From the NCBI GenBank assembly GCA_041300525.1, contig JBGLNJ010000001.1, positions 1,364,001-1,428,000 of the forward strand: a stretch of DNA of 64,000 nucleotides, in the 5' to 3' direction. Of this stretch, positions 34,387 to 43,611 are shown piece after piece; the first letter of the stretch is position 1; each line of letters begins with the position of its first letter. This DNA comes from JBGLNJ01 sp041300525. GTDB taxonomy: Bacteria > Chloroflexota > Anaerolineae > Fen-1058. Both the position numbers and the translations under genes were made by a program. The notes beneath the pieces are model-generated. The model had not been told where the DNA came from. It did not search any database and saw only the letters and a program-made list of their open reading frames with translations.

Positions 34387-36822
34387 ATGAAGATTACGAC
34401 CCGATTGATCTTGTCCTTCCTGATAGTGACGATCCTGCCACTGGCAGTGATGGGCTATGCCGGGCTGCGGGTGATGGACAGGATCAGCCTTGTGGCGTTG
34501 GAGGGTACCACCAAAAATCTCAAGCAGATGGCAGAGGACTCGATTCACCAACAGGCGCTGAGTGTGGCCCGGCAGGTAGAGTTGTACCTGGAGGCGCACC
34601 CTGAGATGTTGACTATCCCTGCGAAAGAATTGCAAGCCAACCAGGAACTGGCCGCCCTTGCCGTACAGCCGGTCGGCAAGACGGGCTATACGGTCCTGTA
34701 CGACAGCGATGCCGTCACCCACTTTCATGCCAACCCTGCTCTCATAGGCGTGAACTTGCACACACTCGCCAGCGCCCTGCCAGAATTCTGGCGCATCCTG
34801 GAAGCCAGTCTGAGCGGGACACCCGTGGACGGCTATTACAAGTGGGAGGAAGCAGACGGGAGCTTGCGCGACAAATACATGAGTTGTGTGTCAGTGGGCA
34901 AGACCCGCTTCCGGGTGGCGGCCACAACCTACATTGACGAGTTCTTTCAACCCCTCCAGAACACCCGGACAGAAATCACCGGCATCTCTAAAGAGGCCCA
35001 ACGGTCCCTCTTCATAGCCATGGGTATTTCAGCGGGACTCGCTGTGTTGGCGGCAGCCCTCCTGGCCCTGATCATCGTTCGCCCTCTGGGACGCGTCACG
35101 GAGGGCGCGCGGCTGTTCAGCGAGGGCAAACTGGACCAAGAGATCCGCCTCGGCGGTCGGGATGAGATCGGCCAGTTGGCAATGACTTTGAACCAGATGG
35201 CCCGGCAACTAGGGCAAACGTTGCAGGAAAAAGATAAAGACACCCGGCAACTCTACGATCTCAACCAGCGCCTGGAACAGCAAGTAACCGAGCTTGAGCG
35301 GCGCACAGCCGAGATGCAAGTGCTGCACGAATTCACGCTGCGCGCCAACGCGCAAACAGACACGGCCGAGTTGCTGCGCCTCAGCAGCGAACAAGCCATC
35401 GCTCTCCTGGGCGCTGAAGCAGGTGGCGTGTATATGTACGACCCGCAGCTTGACAGGTTAACCCTGTCGGTTGCTGTAGGCTCCTTTGGCGATTTCGAGG
35501 GCGCCACACTCAAACCGGGAGAGGGACTAGCCGGCAAAGCATTTGAAAGCCGTCGTTCGATGACCGTGGAAGACTATGCCGCTTGGACAGAGCGAGCGGC
35601 CCTCTATGAGAAAGAGTTGCGTTTCAAGGCCACCTTAGCCGTGCCTCTGGTGGGCAAAGAGGGCGTCTTGGGCGTGCTGGATATTGGGGGCGGCGCGCAA
35701 AAGCCAGCTTTTGATGATCGCGATGTGCGGCTGGCCGAGCTGTTTGCCGCGCAGGTCGCCGGGGCACTGGAGAACCTGCGCCTGCTCCGACAAACTCAGA
35801 CTGCGCTCAAAGAACTGGAAGCGAGCAACCGCCTGCTGGCACACAAGGGCTGGCAAGGGTATCTGGCCGAAGGGCCACAGACGTCCCGCCGGGCCGAATT
35901 CCGTGCTGCCCCCCTCCCCCCTGTTACGACGGCGACCGAAGGAAGGACCGAGGGGGGGACTGAGCCACTCGTGGTTCCCCTGGAACTGCGCGGCCAACCG
36001 ATGGGCCGGCTGACGCTCCGCCGCGAGGGTGGCGCGGCCTGGTCAGACGACGAGATCGAGATGGTCAATGCCATTGCGCTGCAGACGTCGCTGGCAGCCG
36101 ATAATGTGCGCCTGATCGAGCAAACCCGGCAGGCGCTCGACGATGCGCAGGCGCTCTACCAGACCAGCCGGGAGATCACCTCGGCGGGAGATATTAGCGA
36201 GGTGCTGTCGGCGGTGCTGGACAACCTGGCGCGCACGGGCATTCACGCAGCGGCGGTCGCTCTGTTCGATGCGCCGACCCGTGAGCAGGCCAAGCACATT
36301 GAACTAGCCGGCGCCTGGGATCACACCGGGACGCCGCGGCTCGCGCCGGGCGTGCGCTTTGCCATAGCCGACTTTCCACTGTTCAACCGGATTACGAGCG
36401 AGGCGGCCTTGGTCAGCCAAGACCTCCTGGCCGATCCGGAAATTGACGACATGGCTAAAGCGGTGCTGGGAGGATTGGGCTTCCGGGCCATGGCCATCAC
36501 GCCGCTCGTGGCCCGCGGCCAGTGGATCGGCATCTTGTTCGCGATGGTGGAACAGGCTCACGCATTTACTCCCTCGGAGCTTGATTTTCAACGGGCGCTG
36601 GCCGACCAGGCCGCCATCGCCATTGACAGCCGTCGCCTCTTGGCCGAGACGGAGCGCCGCGCCGAGCGCGAAACACTCATCCGCCAGATCACCACACACA
36701 TCCGCGCGGCGAGCGATATGCAGGGCGTTCTGGAAGCGACGGCGACCGAGCTGGCGCAGTCCATGCGCGTTCCGCGTGCCATCGTGCGTTTGACCACAGG
36801 GACTGGGCAACGGGACGCATAA
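34387..36822 (+). CDS. Cache-HAMP-GAF membrane sensor without kinase domain (2)
   Basis: Second sensor of the series, 811 aa. Helix 1 is LILSFLIVTILPLAVMGYAG; the extracellular part holds a single-Cache-like fold (GYTVLYDSDAVTHFHANPAL, FWRILEASLSGTPVDGYYKW). Helix 2 is at about 208-235, then HAMP (RPLGRVTEGARLFSEGKLDQ), coiled coil and GAF (about 311-470, GVYMYDPQLDRLTLSVAVGS). A second, partial GAF (about 480-590) is interrupted by a Pro/Thr/Gly-rich repeat-derived stretch at about 508-526, and a third GAF spans about 582-750. It ends with the shared tail RETLIRQITTHIRAASDMQG. GGAGG precedes ATG 34387, 22 bases after the previous stop. No output domain. Confidence 0.88.
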   Translation: MKITTRLILSFLIVTILPLAVMGYAGLRVMDRISLVALEGTTKNLKQMAEDSIHQQALSVARQVELYLEAHPEMLTIPAKELQANQELAALAVQPVGKTGYTVLYDSDAVTHFHANPALIGVNLHTLASALPEFWRILEASLSGTPVDGYYKWEEADGSLRDKYMSCVSVGKTRFRVAATTYIDEFFQPLQNTRTEITGISKEAQRSLFIAMGISAGLAVLAAALLALIIVRPLGRVTEGARLFSEGKLDQEIRLGGRDEIGQLAMTLNQMARQLGQTLQEKDKDTRQLYDLNQRLEQQVTELERRTAEMQVLHEFTLRANAQTDTAELLRLSSEQAIALLGAEAGGVYMYDPQLDRLTLSVAVGSFGDFEGATLKPGEGLAGKAFESRRSMTVEDYAAWTERAALYEKELRFKATLAVPLVGKEGVLGVLDIGGGAQKPAFDDRDVRLAELFAAQVAGALENLRLLRQTQTALKELEASNRLLAHKGWQGYLAEGPQTSRRAEFRAAPLPPVTTATEGRTEGGTEPLVVPLELRGQPMGRLTLRREGGAAWSDDEIEMVNAIALQTSLAADNVRLIEQTRQALDDAQALYQTSREITSAGDISEVLSAVLDNLARTGIHAAAVALFDAPTREQAKHIELAGAWDHTGTPRLAPGVRFAIADFPLFNRITSEAALVSQDLLADPEIDDMAKAVLGGLGFRAMAITPLVARGQWIGILFAMVEQAHAFTPSELDFQRALADQAAIAIDSRRLLAETERRAERETLIRQITTHIRAASDMQGVLEATATELAQSMRVPRAIVRLTTGTGQRDA

Positions 36823-36902
36823 AGCATCAGCATGGGTATCTTTGCGCCCCCTATGAGATAGAAGGCAGATGAAACATCAGGATTACAGTCGGGAGGCGAC
36901 CA

Positions 36903-39476
36903 ATGTCATCTCAAGATGATCGTTGGCATCCACCAACGGTTAGACACAGCATCAGAACTCGTGTGTTGGCGCTCTTGTTGAGCTTGACCACGATTTCGGT
37001 GCTCACCGTTGGGTATATCGGCACAAGTTCGGTCCAGGGCGTGGGAGAGAGCGCGAAACGGATCAGCACAGGGGCGTTGCGTACCCAGGCGGAAGAGTAC
37101 CTCCGTCAAGTGACGGTCGGCGATGCTCAACGGTTTGACCTCATCTTGAAGAAAGTGCAAGACAATGCTCAATATGTGGCTCAATATGCCACCAGCGTCT
37201 TTGAGAGGCCGGATGCATTTGCGCGTGGAGGCTATTGGCGAGCGAAAGACCGGCTAGTCGTCGGACCCCATGGGCAGTTCATGAATGACCCGGCGGACGT
37301 GAGCAGCGTCTTTGTTCCCAACACGGTGAAGGCAGACGACGCCGTAATGACAGACCTAGAGTCGAGCGCGTATTTAGATTTTGTGTTCGCCCCCACCTTT
37401 AAGGGCAATTCAAACATAGCGGCGATTTACCTGGGGACGGAACGCCAAATAACTCGCTACTATCCAAACATCAACCTGGGGGCGGTGGTCCCGCCGGATT
37501 TTGTGGTCACCCAGCGTCCCTGGTACACGGGCGCGACTCTCCAAAATAATCCTGACCGGAAAGTCATCTGGTCGCCGGTCTATGTTGACGCGACAGGGAA
37601 AGGCTTGCTGGTAACGGCGGCGGCTCCCGTCTATACGGGCCAGGACAAGTTTATCGGCGTTGTCGGCATTGACTTTACGTTAAAGGACATCAGCGTCGGC
37701 GTCGAAAAAGCACAGTCGCGGGGCGGCGACTATTCATTCTTGGTGGATAAGACAGGACACGCGATTGTCCTCCCGGATCAGGGCTATCTGGATATACTGG
37801 GACGCTCGCGCGCGTCCGACGAATTTGGGACCGACTTGAGCGGGGCCAAAGCGGAATTCACGCCAGTGCTCGCCAAGATGACCGCCGGTGAGACGGGCTT
37901 TGATGCCGTGAAGGTAGAGGGCAAAGAAATGTTCGTGGCCTATGCGCCATTTGAGAGCACGGGCTGGAGCCTGGGCAATGTCGTCGAGACGGAAGCCGTG
38001 CTGCGATCTGTGAGTGTACTGCAAAAGGAGTTGGAAGCCTCAATCCGATCACTGTTGCTGGCCCGGATCTTGCCAATTGGCGGCATCGTGCTGGTTGTCA
38101 TAGCCGTGATCGGTCTCTGGTTGGCCAATCGCTTGGCGGATCCCATTCGAAGAATGGCGATAGCCGCTCAACGCATCGGGGCTGGGCAATGGGATGCTCC
38201 CCTGCCGCAAATGGGCAAAGACGAGATTGGCGTGTTGGCCCAGGCTTTTGCCGCCATGACAGTGCAGTTGCGCGACTTGATGGCCAGCCTGGAACGGCGT
38301 GTGGCCGAGCGCACGGACGAACTGGCACAGCGCAGCGAGGAACTGGAAAAAACCAATCGGAACTGGCAGATGACGAGCCAACAAGCCGAGCGCCGTGCCA
38401 CACAATTGACAGCCAGCGCCCAGGTTGCGCGCGCCGCCAGCCAGGTGCGTGACCTGGATCAACTCTTGCCGCAAGTGACGCATCTCATCAGTCGGATGTT
38501 CGGATACTACCACGTCGGCATTTTTATCGTGGATGAGCTAGGTCGCTTTGCGGTTCTGCGCGCCGCCAACAGCGAGGGTGGACAGCGCATGCTGGCGCGC
38601 GACCACAAACTGGCTGTCGGAACACAGGGCATCGTCGGCCACGTCGTCGGCGCCGGCCAGCCCCGCATTGCGTTGGACGCGGGGGCCGACGCAGTCCACT
38701 TTGACAATCCTGATTTGCCCCAGACGCGCTCCGAGATGGCCTTGCCGCTACGGGTGGGAGGTCAAGTGTTCGGCGCGCTGGATGTGCAAAGCACACAAGC
38801 GGACGCCTTCACCGACGAAGATATTGCCATCCTGAGCATGTTGGCCGATCAGGTCGCCATCGCCATCGAAAACGCGCGCTTGCTGGCGCAGACTCAAGCC
38901 GCGCTGCGCGAGGCCCAAGAAACTCAACGACACTATCAGCGCCAGGAATGGGAGCGACTGCTGCCCACCCTGTCGAGCACCCGCCACGAGTACCACGCGA
39001 GTGGTGTGCCCTCGGTGGGCGATGCGGCCTTGCCCGAAATCGAGCGAGCGATCCAGCAGAGTGATGTCGTGACGATGATGTCCCAGGCTGTAGCGCGCTC
39101 AGCCCTGGCGGTGCCCATCAAGTTGCGCGACCAAGTCATCGGCGTGATAGACCTGCACGAGACAGAGGCCGAACGCGAATGGACGGCTGACGACGTGGCG
39201 CTGGTCATGGCAGTGGCCGACCAGGCCGGGCTGGCTCTAGAGAACGCCCGCCTGCTCGAACAGACTCAACAGCGCGCCCGGCGTGAGCAGTTGGTTACGC
39301 AAATTGCCACCAAGGTGCGCGCCGCGGCTGACGTCGAAGGCATCCTGCGCACAGGAGTGCAAGAGATACGCCGTGTGCTGGGCGCCAGTCACGGCATCGT
39401 TCACCTGAGAACAGAAAGCCTCACGCCGACGCCTGACGCCGCAAGTCGGCCAGGCAATTCGGAGGTGGTCACGTGA
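36903..39476 (+). CDS. Double-Cache-HAMP-GAF membrane sensor without kinase domain (3)
   Basis: Third sensor, 857 aa. Helix 1 (about 19-42), a large double-Cache domain (about 60-380) with RPWYTGATLQNNPDRKVIWS, LVTAAAPVYTGQDKFIGVVG and IDFTLKDISVGVEKAQ, which is the ligand-pocket layout of dCache sensors, helix 2 (about 386-408), HAMP (DPIRRMAIAAQRIGAGQWDA), a long coiled coil (about 463-510), GAF (about 510-662) and a degenerate GAF (about 666-786). It closes with the shared tail REQLVTQIATKVRAAADVEG. ATG 36903 follows GGGAGG. The stop overlaps the start of the next gene (TGATG), so this one is translationally coupled to the GAF-PAS protein. No kinase or cyclase domain is present. Confidence 0.88.
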   Translation: MSSQDDRWHPPTVRHSIRTRVLALLLSLTTISVLTVGYIGTSSVQGVGESAKRISTGALRTQAEEYLRQVTVGDAQRFDLILKKVQDNAQYVAQYATSVFERPDAFARGGYWRAKDRLVVGPHGQFMNDPADVSSVFVPNTVKADDAVMTDLESSAYLDFVFAPTFKGNSNIAAIYLGTERQITRYYPNINLGAVVPPDFVVTQRPWYTGATLQNNPDRKVIWSPVYVDATGKGLLVTAAAPVYTGQDKFIGVVGIDFTLKDISVGVEKAQSRGGDYSFLVDKTGHAIVLPDQGYLDILGRSRASDEFGTDLSGAKAEFTPVLAKMTAGETGFDAVKVEGKEMFVAYAPFESTGWSLGNVVETEAVLRSVSVLQKELEASIRSLLLARILPIGGIVLVVIAVIGLWLANRLADPIRRMAIAAQRIGAGQWDAPLPQMGKDEIGVLAQAFAAMTVQLRDLMASLERRVAERTDELAQRSEELEKTNRNWQMTSQQAERRATQLTASAQVARAASQVRDLDQLLPQVTHLISRMFGYYHVGIFIVDELGRFAVLRAANSEGGQRMLARDHKLAVGTQGIVGHVVGAGQPRIALDAGADAVHFDNPDLPQTRSEMALPLRVGGQVFGALDVQSTQADAFTDEDIAILSMLADQVAIAIENARLLAQTQAALREAQETQRHYQRQEWERLLPTLSSTRHEYHASGVPSVGDAALPEIERAIQQSDVVTMMSQAVARSALAVPIKLRDQVIGVIDLHETEAEREWTADDVALVMAVADQAGLALENARLLEQTQQRARREQLVTQIATKVRAAADVEGILRTGVQEIRRVLGASHGIVHLRTESLTPTPDAASRPGNSEVVT

Positions 39477-40690
39477 TGAAAGACCAACAGACCACAGAGC
39501 AACTCGCGCCCGGCGGACACCTTTTACCCCTGGAGGCCGGGGCGCAAAATCGGCTCGAGCGATTACAGACGGAACTGGCCGCACTGAACGAGTTGAGCCG
39601 GTCGCTCACCGCCCGTTTGAGTGTGTCCGAGGTGTTGGATAAAGCCTACCAGGGCGCAGCCCGCGTGTTGGATGCCACCGATTTTTACATTGCTCTCTAC
39701 GATCCGGAAAAGAACCAGGTCACCTTTGCCGTGCAAGCCACCCACGGACAGGTGACCCGGCCCTACTCCACCCAGCAAGCCGACCGTGGCCTCACCGGCT
39801 ACCTGATCCGTACGCGAGCGCCGCTGCTCATCCAGAATGCCAACCAGGGACAAGAAGCCGCTCTGGGTGTGGAAAACATTCCACTCCGTCCAGAACAACT
39901 TTCCAAGTGTTGGCTGGGCGCGCCCCTGATTGCGGGCGACCGGCTGTTGGGGACTATGGCCGTTCTCAACTATACGGACCCGTACGCCTTTGACGACCAC
40001 GACCGCGAGCTGTTGACCGCCATCGCCAGTCAGGCTGCCATCGCATTGGAGAATGCCCGCCTGTTCGAGCAGATGCGGGCATCCGAAGCGCGCTTCCGCG
40101 ACGTGGCCCTCGCCTGCGCTGACTGGGTCTGGGAAACCGACGAACAAGGACGCTATGTTTATTGCTCCGAACGAGTCGTAGAGGCGCTGGGCTACACGGC
40201 TGAAGAAATGTTGGGCCAGACCACTTTTACGCATCTCTCGCCCCAAGATGAGCAGCATCTCATTTCCGATTTGATGAACCTCTTTGCGAACAAGCAGCCC
40301 ATGTTAGACCTGGAATACCGTAAAGTGGCGAAAAATGGGCGCGAGGTGATTTTGGTTTCCAATGGCGTGCCCATACTGGATGACCGCGGCAACCTGCTGG
40401 GTTATCGAGGCGTGGACAAGGACATCACCGAGCGCCGGACTTTGCAGGCAAAGTCGGAGGAAGCTGAGCGTGAACAGCGCATGCTGGCCGAGGCATTGCG
40501 CGACTCGGCGTCTGCTCTCGCCAGCACCCTCAGCCTGGATCAGGTGTTGGATCGCATCCTGGAACAAGCCGGCGTGGTGGTGCCAAACGATGCCGCCACC
40601 GTCATGCTCGTCGAAGAAGAAACGGCCTTTATTGCCGGCAGCCGGGGCTATGTCGGGCGCGGGTTGGAGCACACCCTCACCTCCCGCTTC
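39476..40690 (+). pseudogene. GAF-PAS-GAF sensor (probable histidine kinase), 3' end lost
   Basis: Soluble sensor, last of the series. GAF1 (about 24-199) has ATDFYIALYDPEKNQVTFAV and LLGTMAVLNYTDPYAFDDHD; PAS (about 202-322) has FRDVALACADWVWETDEQGR, ERVVEALGYTAEEMLGQT and the PAC segment RGVDKDITERR; a second GAF begins at about 345 (LSLDQVLDRILEQAGVVVPN). The protein is recognisable to GRGLEHTLTSRF at about 40686, then becomes antisense of a signal-peptide protein. A kinase core would normally follow, so the series may have lost its only output module. Frame remains open to 40900 by chance. Confidence 0.8.
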
Positions 40691-41022
40691 AAGGTGAAGG
40701 CGTTTTCCCAATCGCCCCAGGCAAAGTCAACGCCCATCAAGCCGGGGTACTTTCCACTTATCCTGTTCAATTCACCGATATATGTGTTGTACCCGTCAGG
40801 CCAGAATGAGCCAGAACCCGCGTGTTGTCCGATAATGATGCCGCTTGCGTTGGCAATCATGGCAAGTACAGATGCCTTGTCGCGCGCCCCTGTCCTTTGA
40901 GGGCCCATAACTATTGGCAAGAATATCGTCTGGCCCTCATTGACAGTGCTGCCCTGGACCTGATGAACCGCGGCCGTTAACAAAAACACCATTACCACTA
41001 GAGTTGATCCTATGCGTTTCAT
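40690..41022 (-). pseudogene. N-terminal fragment of a secreted GH26-like protein
   Basis: MKRIGSTLVVMVFLLTAAVH is a clear signal peptide, followed by a short linker (QTIFLPIVMG, a motif common after signals in this phylum). The start of a mannanase/GH26-like barrel follows: ASVLAMIANASGIIIGQHAG, YIGELNRISGKYPGLMGVDF and AWGDWENAF. After about 111 residues the frame enters antisense of the GAF-PAS sensor gene, so the catalytic glutamates are missing. The family call rests on the GQHAG and GVDFAW strands alone. Confidence 0.65.
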
Positions 41023-42006
41023 TTGCGTCTCCTTTCGTGTGACAGTAGTTTTGCATTTTTACGAATTGATTCAGCTTGCATGCCATTGCGCGAACGCCGC
41101 TCGTGGGCAGCATGCCTGAACAAAAAGACCTGTTTCCTCGCCTGTCCACGAGCTAACTGTCCCTTGTGGGCAGTGCAGGCTGAGCGAGCGAAGAGCCTCA
41201 GTGATACGTGAGCGGGAGTCTTCGCGCCCCTAGTGCTTTGGGCCGGAGAGGACGTGCGGTGCAGTGCGGGAGTTGCTTTGGGCGCGACGCACCCTCGCAA
41301 TGACAAGTGCAAAACCTGCAAAACTACTGGTGTGGGTCGGCTAGGCAGGGGGGATGACTAGCCTGTTAGAGGTTTTATACGTGTGACTCGTGCCGGAGTT
41401 GTGAGCCAGATTGAGGGTGAACCGGTTGCCCCATCACTACCACTCGACCAGCGAATCAGGTAGATGTGGCTTGGAGCTAATCTAGAAGTGGCCACTTCTT
41501 ACATTAAGTATAATACCAGAAATCGCGCGGGGGTACAATAGTAAAATAGTAAGCCCGACTCGAGTACTATGAGACAAGCAAAGTCAAACAGGTCGTCGCT
41601 GTTGCGCGGCTACAGAATGAAGCGCGTGCTGGGCGGGATACTGGATGAGCAACCGCATCCCGATGCGGTTGCTGGCGACATGGCGCGTAGCGTGTCGCCC
41701 TACTTTTCAGACAGGCTCTTACCGTGTCCCGTTGATCAGATGATCTATCGCCAGGTACAGCGCGACCACCAGGGCAAGCATCAACAGCAACAATCCCCAC
41801 CACGGCAGGCTGACACACCACCACAATCCGCAGCCTTGACAAGATGAACCACAGCGCCATCACCGCGATGACCCTGTTCATCACCAGCCAGATCCCCACC
41901 GCCGACGAGTTGTATTCCTAGTCCAGCGTCGCGCTAAACATCGCCTGCCCCAGTGGGGCAGCACCGTGCGAAAGCGCAACAGGCTTACTGACAAGCGGCA
42001 GCCGGC
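41023..42006. other. 984-base non-coding stretch with repeats and a membrane-protein remnant
   Basis: No intact gene. About 41160-41310 resembles a dispersed GC-rich repeat ending CCCTCGCAATGACA. About 41500-41570 holds a palindrome and a -10 hexamer. On the minus strand about 41910-41720 reads, with a frame change, IWLVMNRVIAVMALWFILSR and then SLPWWGLLLLMLALVVALYL ending AIDHLINGTR, the probable tail of a decayed membrane protein. Confidence 0.45.
41484..41514 (+). promoter_or_regulatory. 16-base perfect palindrome beside a TATAAT hexamer
   Basis: AGAAGTGGCCACTTCT (41484-41499) is perfectly self-complementary, and TATAAT follows at 41509-41514. The palindrome covers where a -35 would be, as repressor or activator sites do. 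No intact gene lies downstream on this strand, so it may be the promoter of a lost gene. Confidence 0.4.
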
Positions 42007-42828
42007 TTAACAGTATCCACTACGCAGCGTCACATCCGCTGCATCCACGCGGCGGAGTGCGCCGTCGTCGGTGCGAATCAAAAGCGCGCCGGATTCATCC
42101 ACACCCTCAGCCAGGCCCACGATGGATTCGTCGCCGCGCCGGGCCACGACCTGGCGACCAAGCGTGGTCAGCCGCGCCGACCAATCCGCGGGCAATTGCC
42201 CGTCCCGCTCGATGACAGCATAGCGGGCGGCGAACCGCTCGACCAGCGCGCGCAAAATCGCCAGCCGGTCCACCTCGTGCCCCAACTCCATCATCAAGCT
42301 GGTCGCCTCAGGCAAATCCGCCCGACCACGAAAATCCACGTTGATGTTCAGCCCCAGCCCCACCACGGCGAACTCGAACGCTTCGCCCGCGATGGATGCT
42401 TCGCTGAGAATGCCGCCCAACTTTAGAGTTTTAGCTTCTTGTCTTTTGCTTCTTGCCGCTTGCTCAATCACAACATCATTCGGCCATTTGAGGCCGACTC
42501 GCAGCCCAGTCACTTGCTCGATAGCCTCGGCGGTGGCCAGCCCGGCCAGCATCGTCAGCCGGTGTGCGCGCGCAGGCGGCAGCGTTGGCCGCAGCAAGAG
42601 CGACACGGCAATCGCCGTGCCCGGCGGCGACCACCATGCTCGCCCCAATCGTCCGCGGCCGGCGGTCTGCTCATCCGCGAGGACGAGTGTCGCTTCCGGC
42701 GCGCCCTCTGCGCCAAGCTGCTTGGCAATGTCGTTGGTCGAGCCGACCGTGGGCCGGTATTCGATTCGGCGCACAAGCTGAAGGTCGGCCAGCGCGCGCG
42801 CGAGGCGTTCGTTGGAAAGCGAGGTCAT
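42007..42828 (-). CDS. birA: Biotin--[acetyl-CoA carboxylase] ligase
   Basis: Cytosolic enzyme (273 aa) that activates biotin with ATP and attaches it to a carrier-protein lysine. It has STNDIAKQL, the biotinyl-AMP loop AGRGRLGRAWWSPPGTAIAV, LKWPNDVVI and GGILSEASIAGEAFEFAVVG with GLGLNINV. There is no N-terminal helix-turn-helix, so it is a class I ligase that does not act as the biotin repressor. Between about residues 121 and 134 the loop reads ARSKRQEAKTLKL, longer than usual and encoded by a purine-rich AAGAAGCAAAAGACAAGAAG stretch that looks like a captured intergenic repeat. The start lies one base after the stop of the upstream gene, so the two are coupled. Confidence 0.93.
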   Translation of the reverse strand: MTSLSNERLARALADLQLVRRIEYRPTVGSTNDIAKQLGAEGAPEATLVLADEQTAGRGRLGRAWWSPPGTAIAVSLLLRPTLPPARAHRLTMLAGLATAEAIEQVTGLRVGLKWPNDVVIEQAARSKRQEAKTLKLGGILSEASIAGEAFEFAVVGLGLNINVDFRGRADLPEATSLMMELGHEVDRLAILRALVERFAARYAVIERDGQLPADWSARLTTLGRQVVARRGDESIVGLAEGVDESGALLIRTDDGALRRVDAADVTLRSGYC

Positions 42829-42829
42829 C

Positions 42830-43492
42830 TTACCCCAACCAATGATACTCGATCAGGCTCGTGACGGCTGCCGCTCCCTCAGCCTCCTGCCGCGCCGCTA
42901 CGATGATTCCGTGCGAGTCAACCCACACGTGATGCGCGCCGGCGATGACATGGTGCATCGCGTCCAGCTCGCCGACGGGCGTTGCGACGCGCTCGGGGCC
43001 GATGCACTCGTAGCGTTGCCTCACCACTTTAGGCTCCAGCCTCCAGTGCGGACTGATCGAGATGACGTTCACATCGCGCGCTTGCCCCGGCGTCAGCCGG
43101 AGCCGATTCAGCGCGATGGCATCCACCCAGATTGAGCTGCAAGACACCTGGGTGGTTGGCCCAAAAGTCGCCGCCCGCTCGACTGTTTCGTCTTCGATCT
43201 GAATCTTGGCCCGCCACGTCAGGCCCTCGGCGCGATACGAGGCATCCCACCCAAAATGGGCCAGCCGCAAGTCAAGGGATTCCACTCGCCAGTCTGCTCC
43301 CGCGTGAGCCTCGACATACTGCATGGGAGTGGGCAACTCGGTCACATCAAGGAAAAGCTCGTCGGTCATCCAAAACCCGCCGTCCGCGCGACGGTACAGC
43401 CGAAAGCGTCCGTGGCCAGCCGTCCGCTGAACACGCAGTAGGTCATAAACTACATCGGCCAACAAGCCGGTCGTATCGAGCCTGGCGCACAT
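42830..43492 (-). CDS. Conserved hypothetical protein, DUF3108/lipocalin-like
   Basis: A 220-aa protein with no signal peptide or membrane helix and a pattern of alternating beta strands (FRLYRRADGGFWMTDELFLD, WRVESLDLRLAHFGWDASYR, LTWRAKIQIEDETVERAATF). The second half (YECIGPERVATPVGELDAMH, HHVWVDSHGIIVAARQEAEG) resembles DUF3108-like proteins in which a parameter of the form 'V-TP-GE-A-H' precedes a final strand pair. Function unknown. It is directly upstream of birA with a one-base gap, so it is co-translated with biotin ligase, though no link to biotin is visible in its sequence. Confidence 0.6.
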   Translation of the reverse strand: MCARLDTTGLLADVVYDLLRVQRTAGHGRFRLYRRADGGFWMTDELFLDVTELPTPMQYVEAHAGADWRVESLDLRLAHFGWDASYRAEGLTWRAKIQIEDETVERAATFGPTTQVSCSSIWVDAIALNRLRLTPGQARDVNVISISPHWRLEPKVVRQRYECIGPERVATPVGELDAMHHVIAGAHHVWVDSHGIIVAARQEAEGAAAVTSLIEYHWLG

Positions 43493-43611
43493 GGTTTCAC
43501 CTCACCGCTTCCTATGATACGGCGTATGATCGAATTTGACAACCCCTATCAAGCGGCGTATACTTTGCGCACCGGTCAACACGAGCATCTCACACCGAAC
43601 AGGAGGGACTG

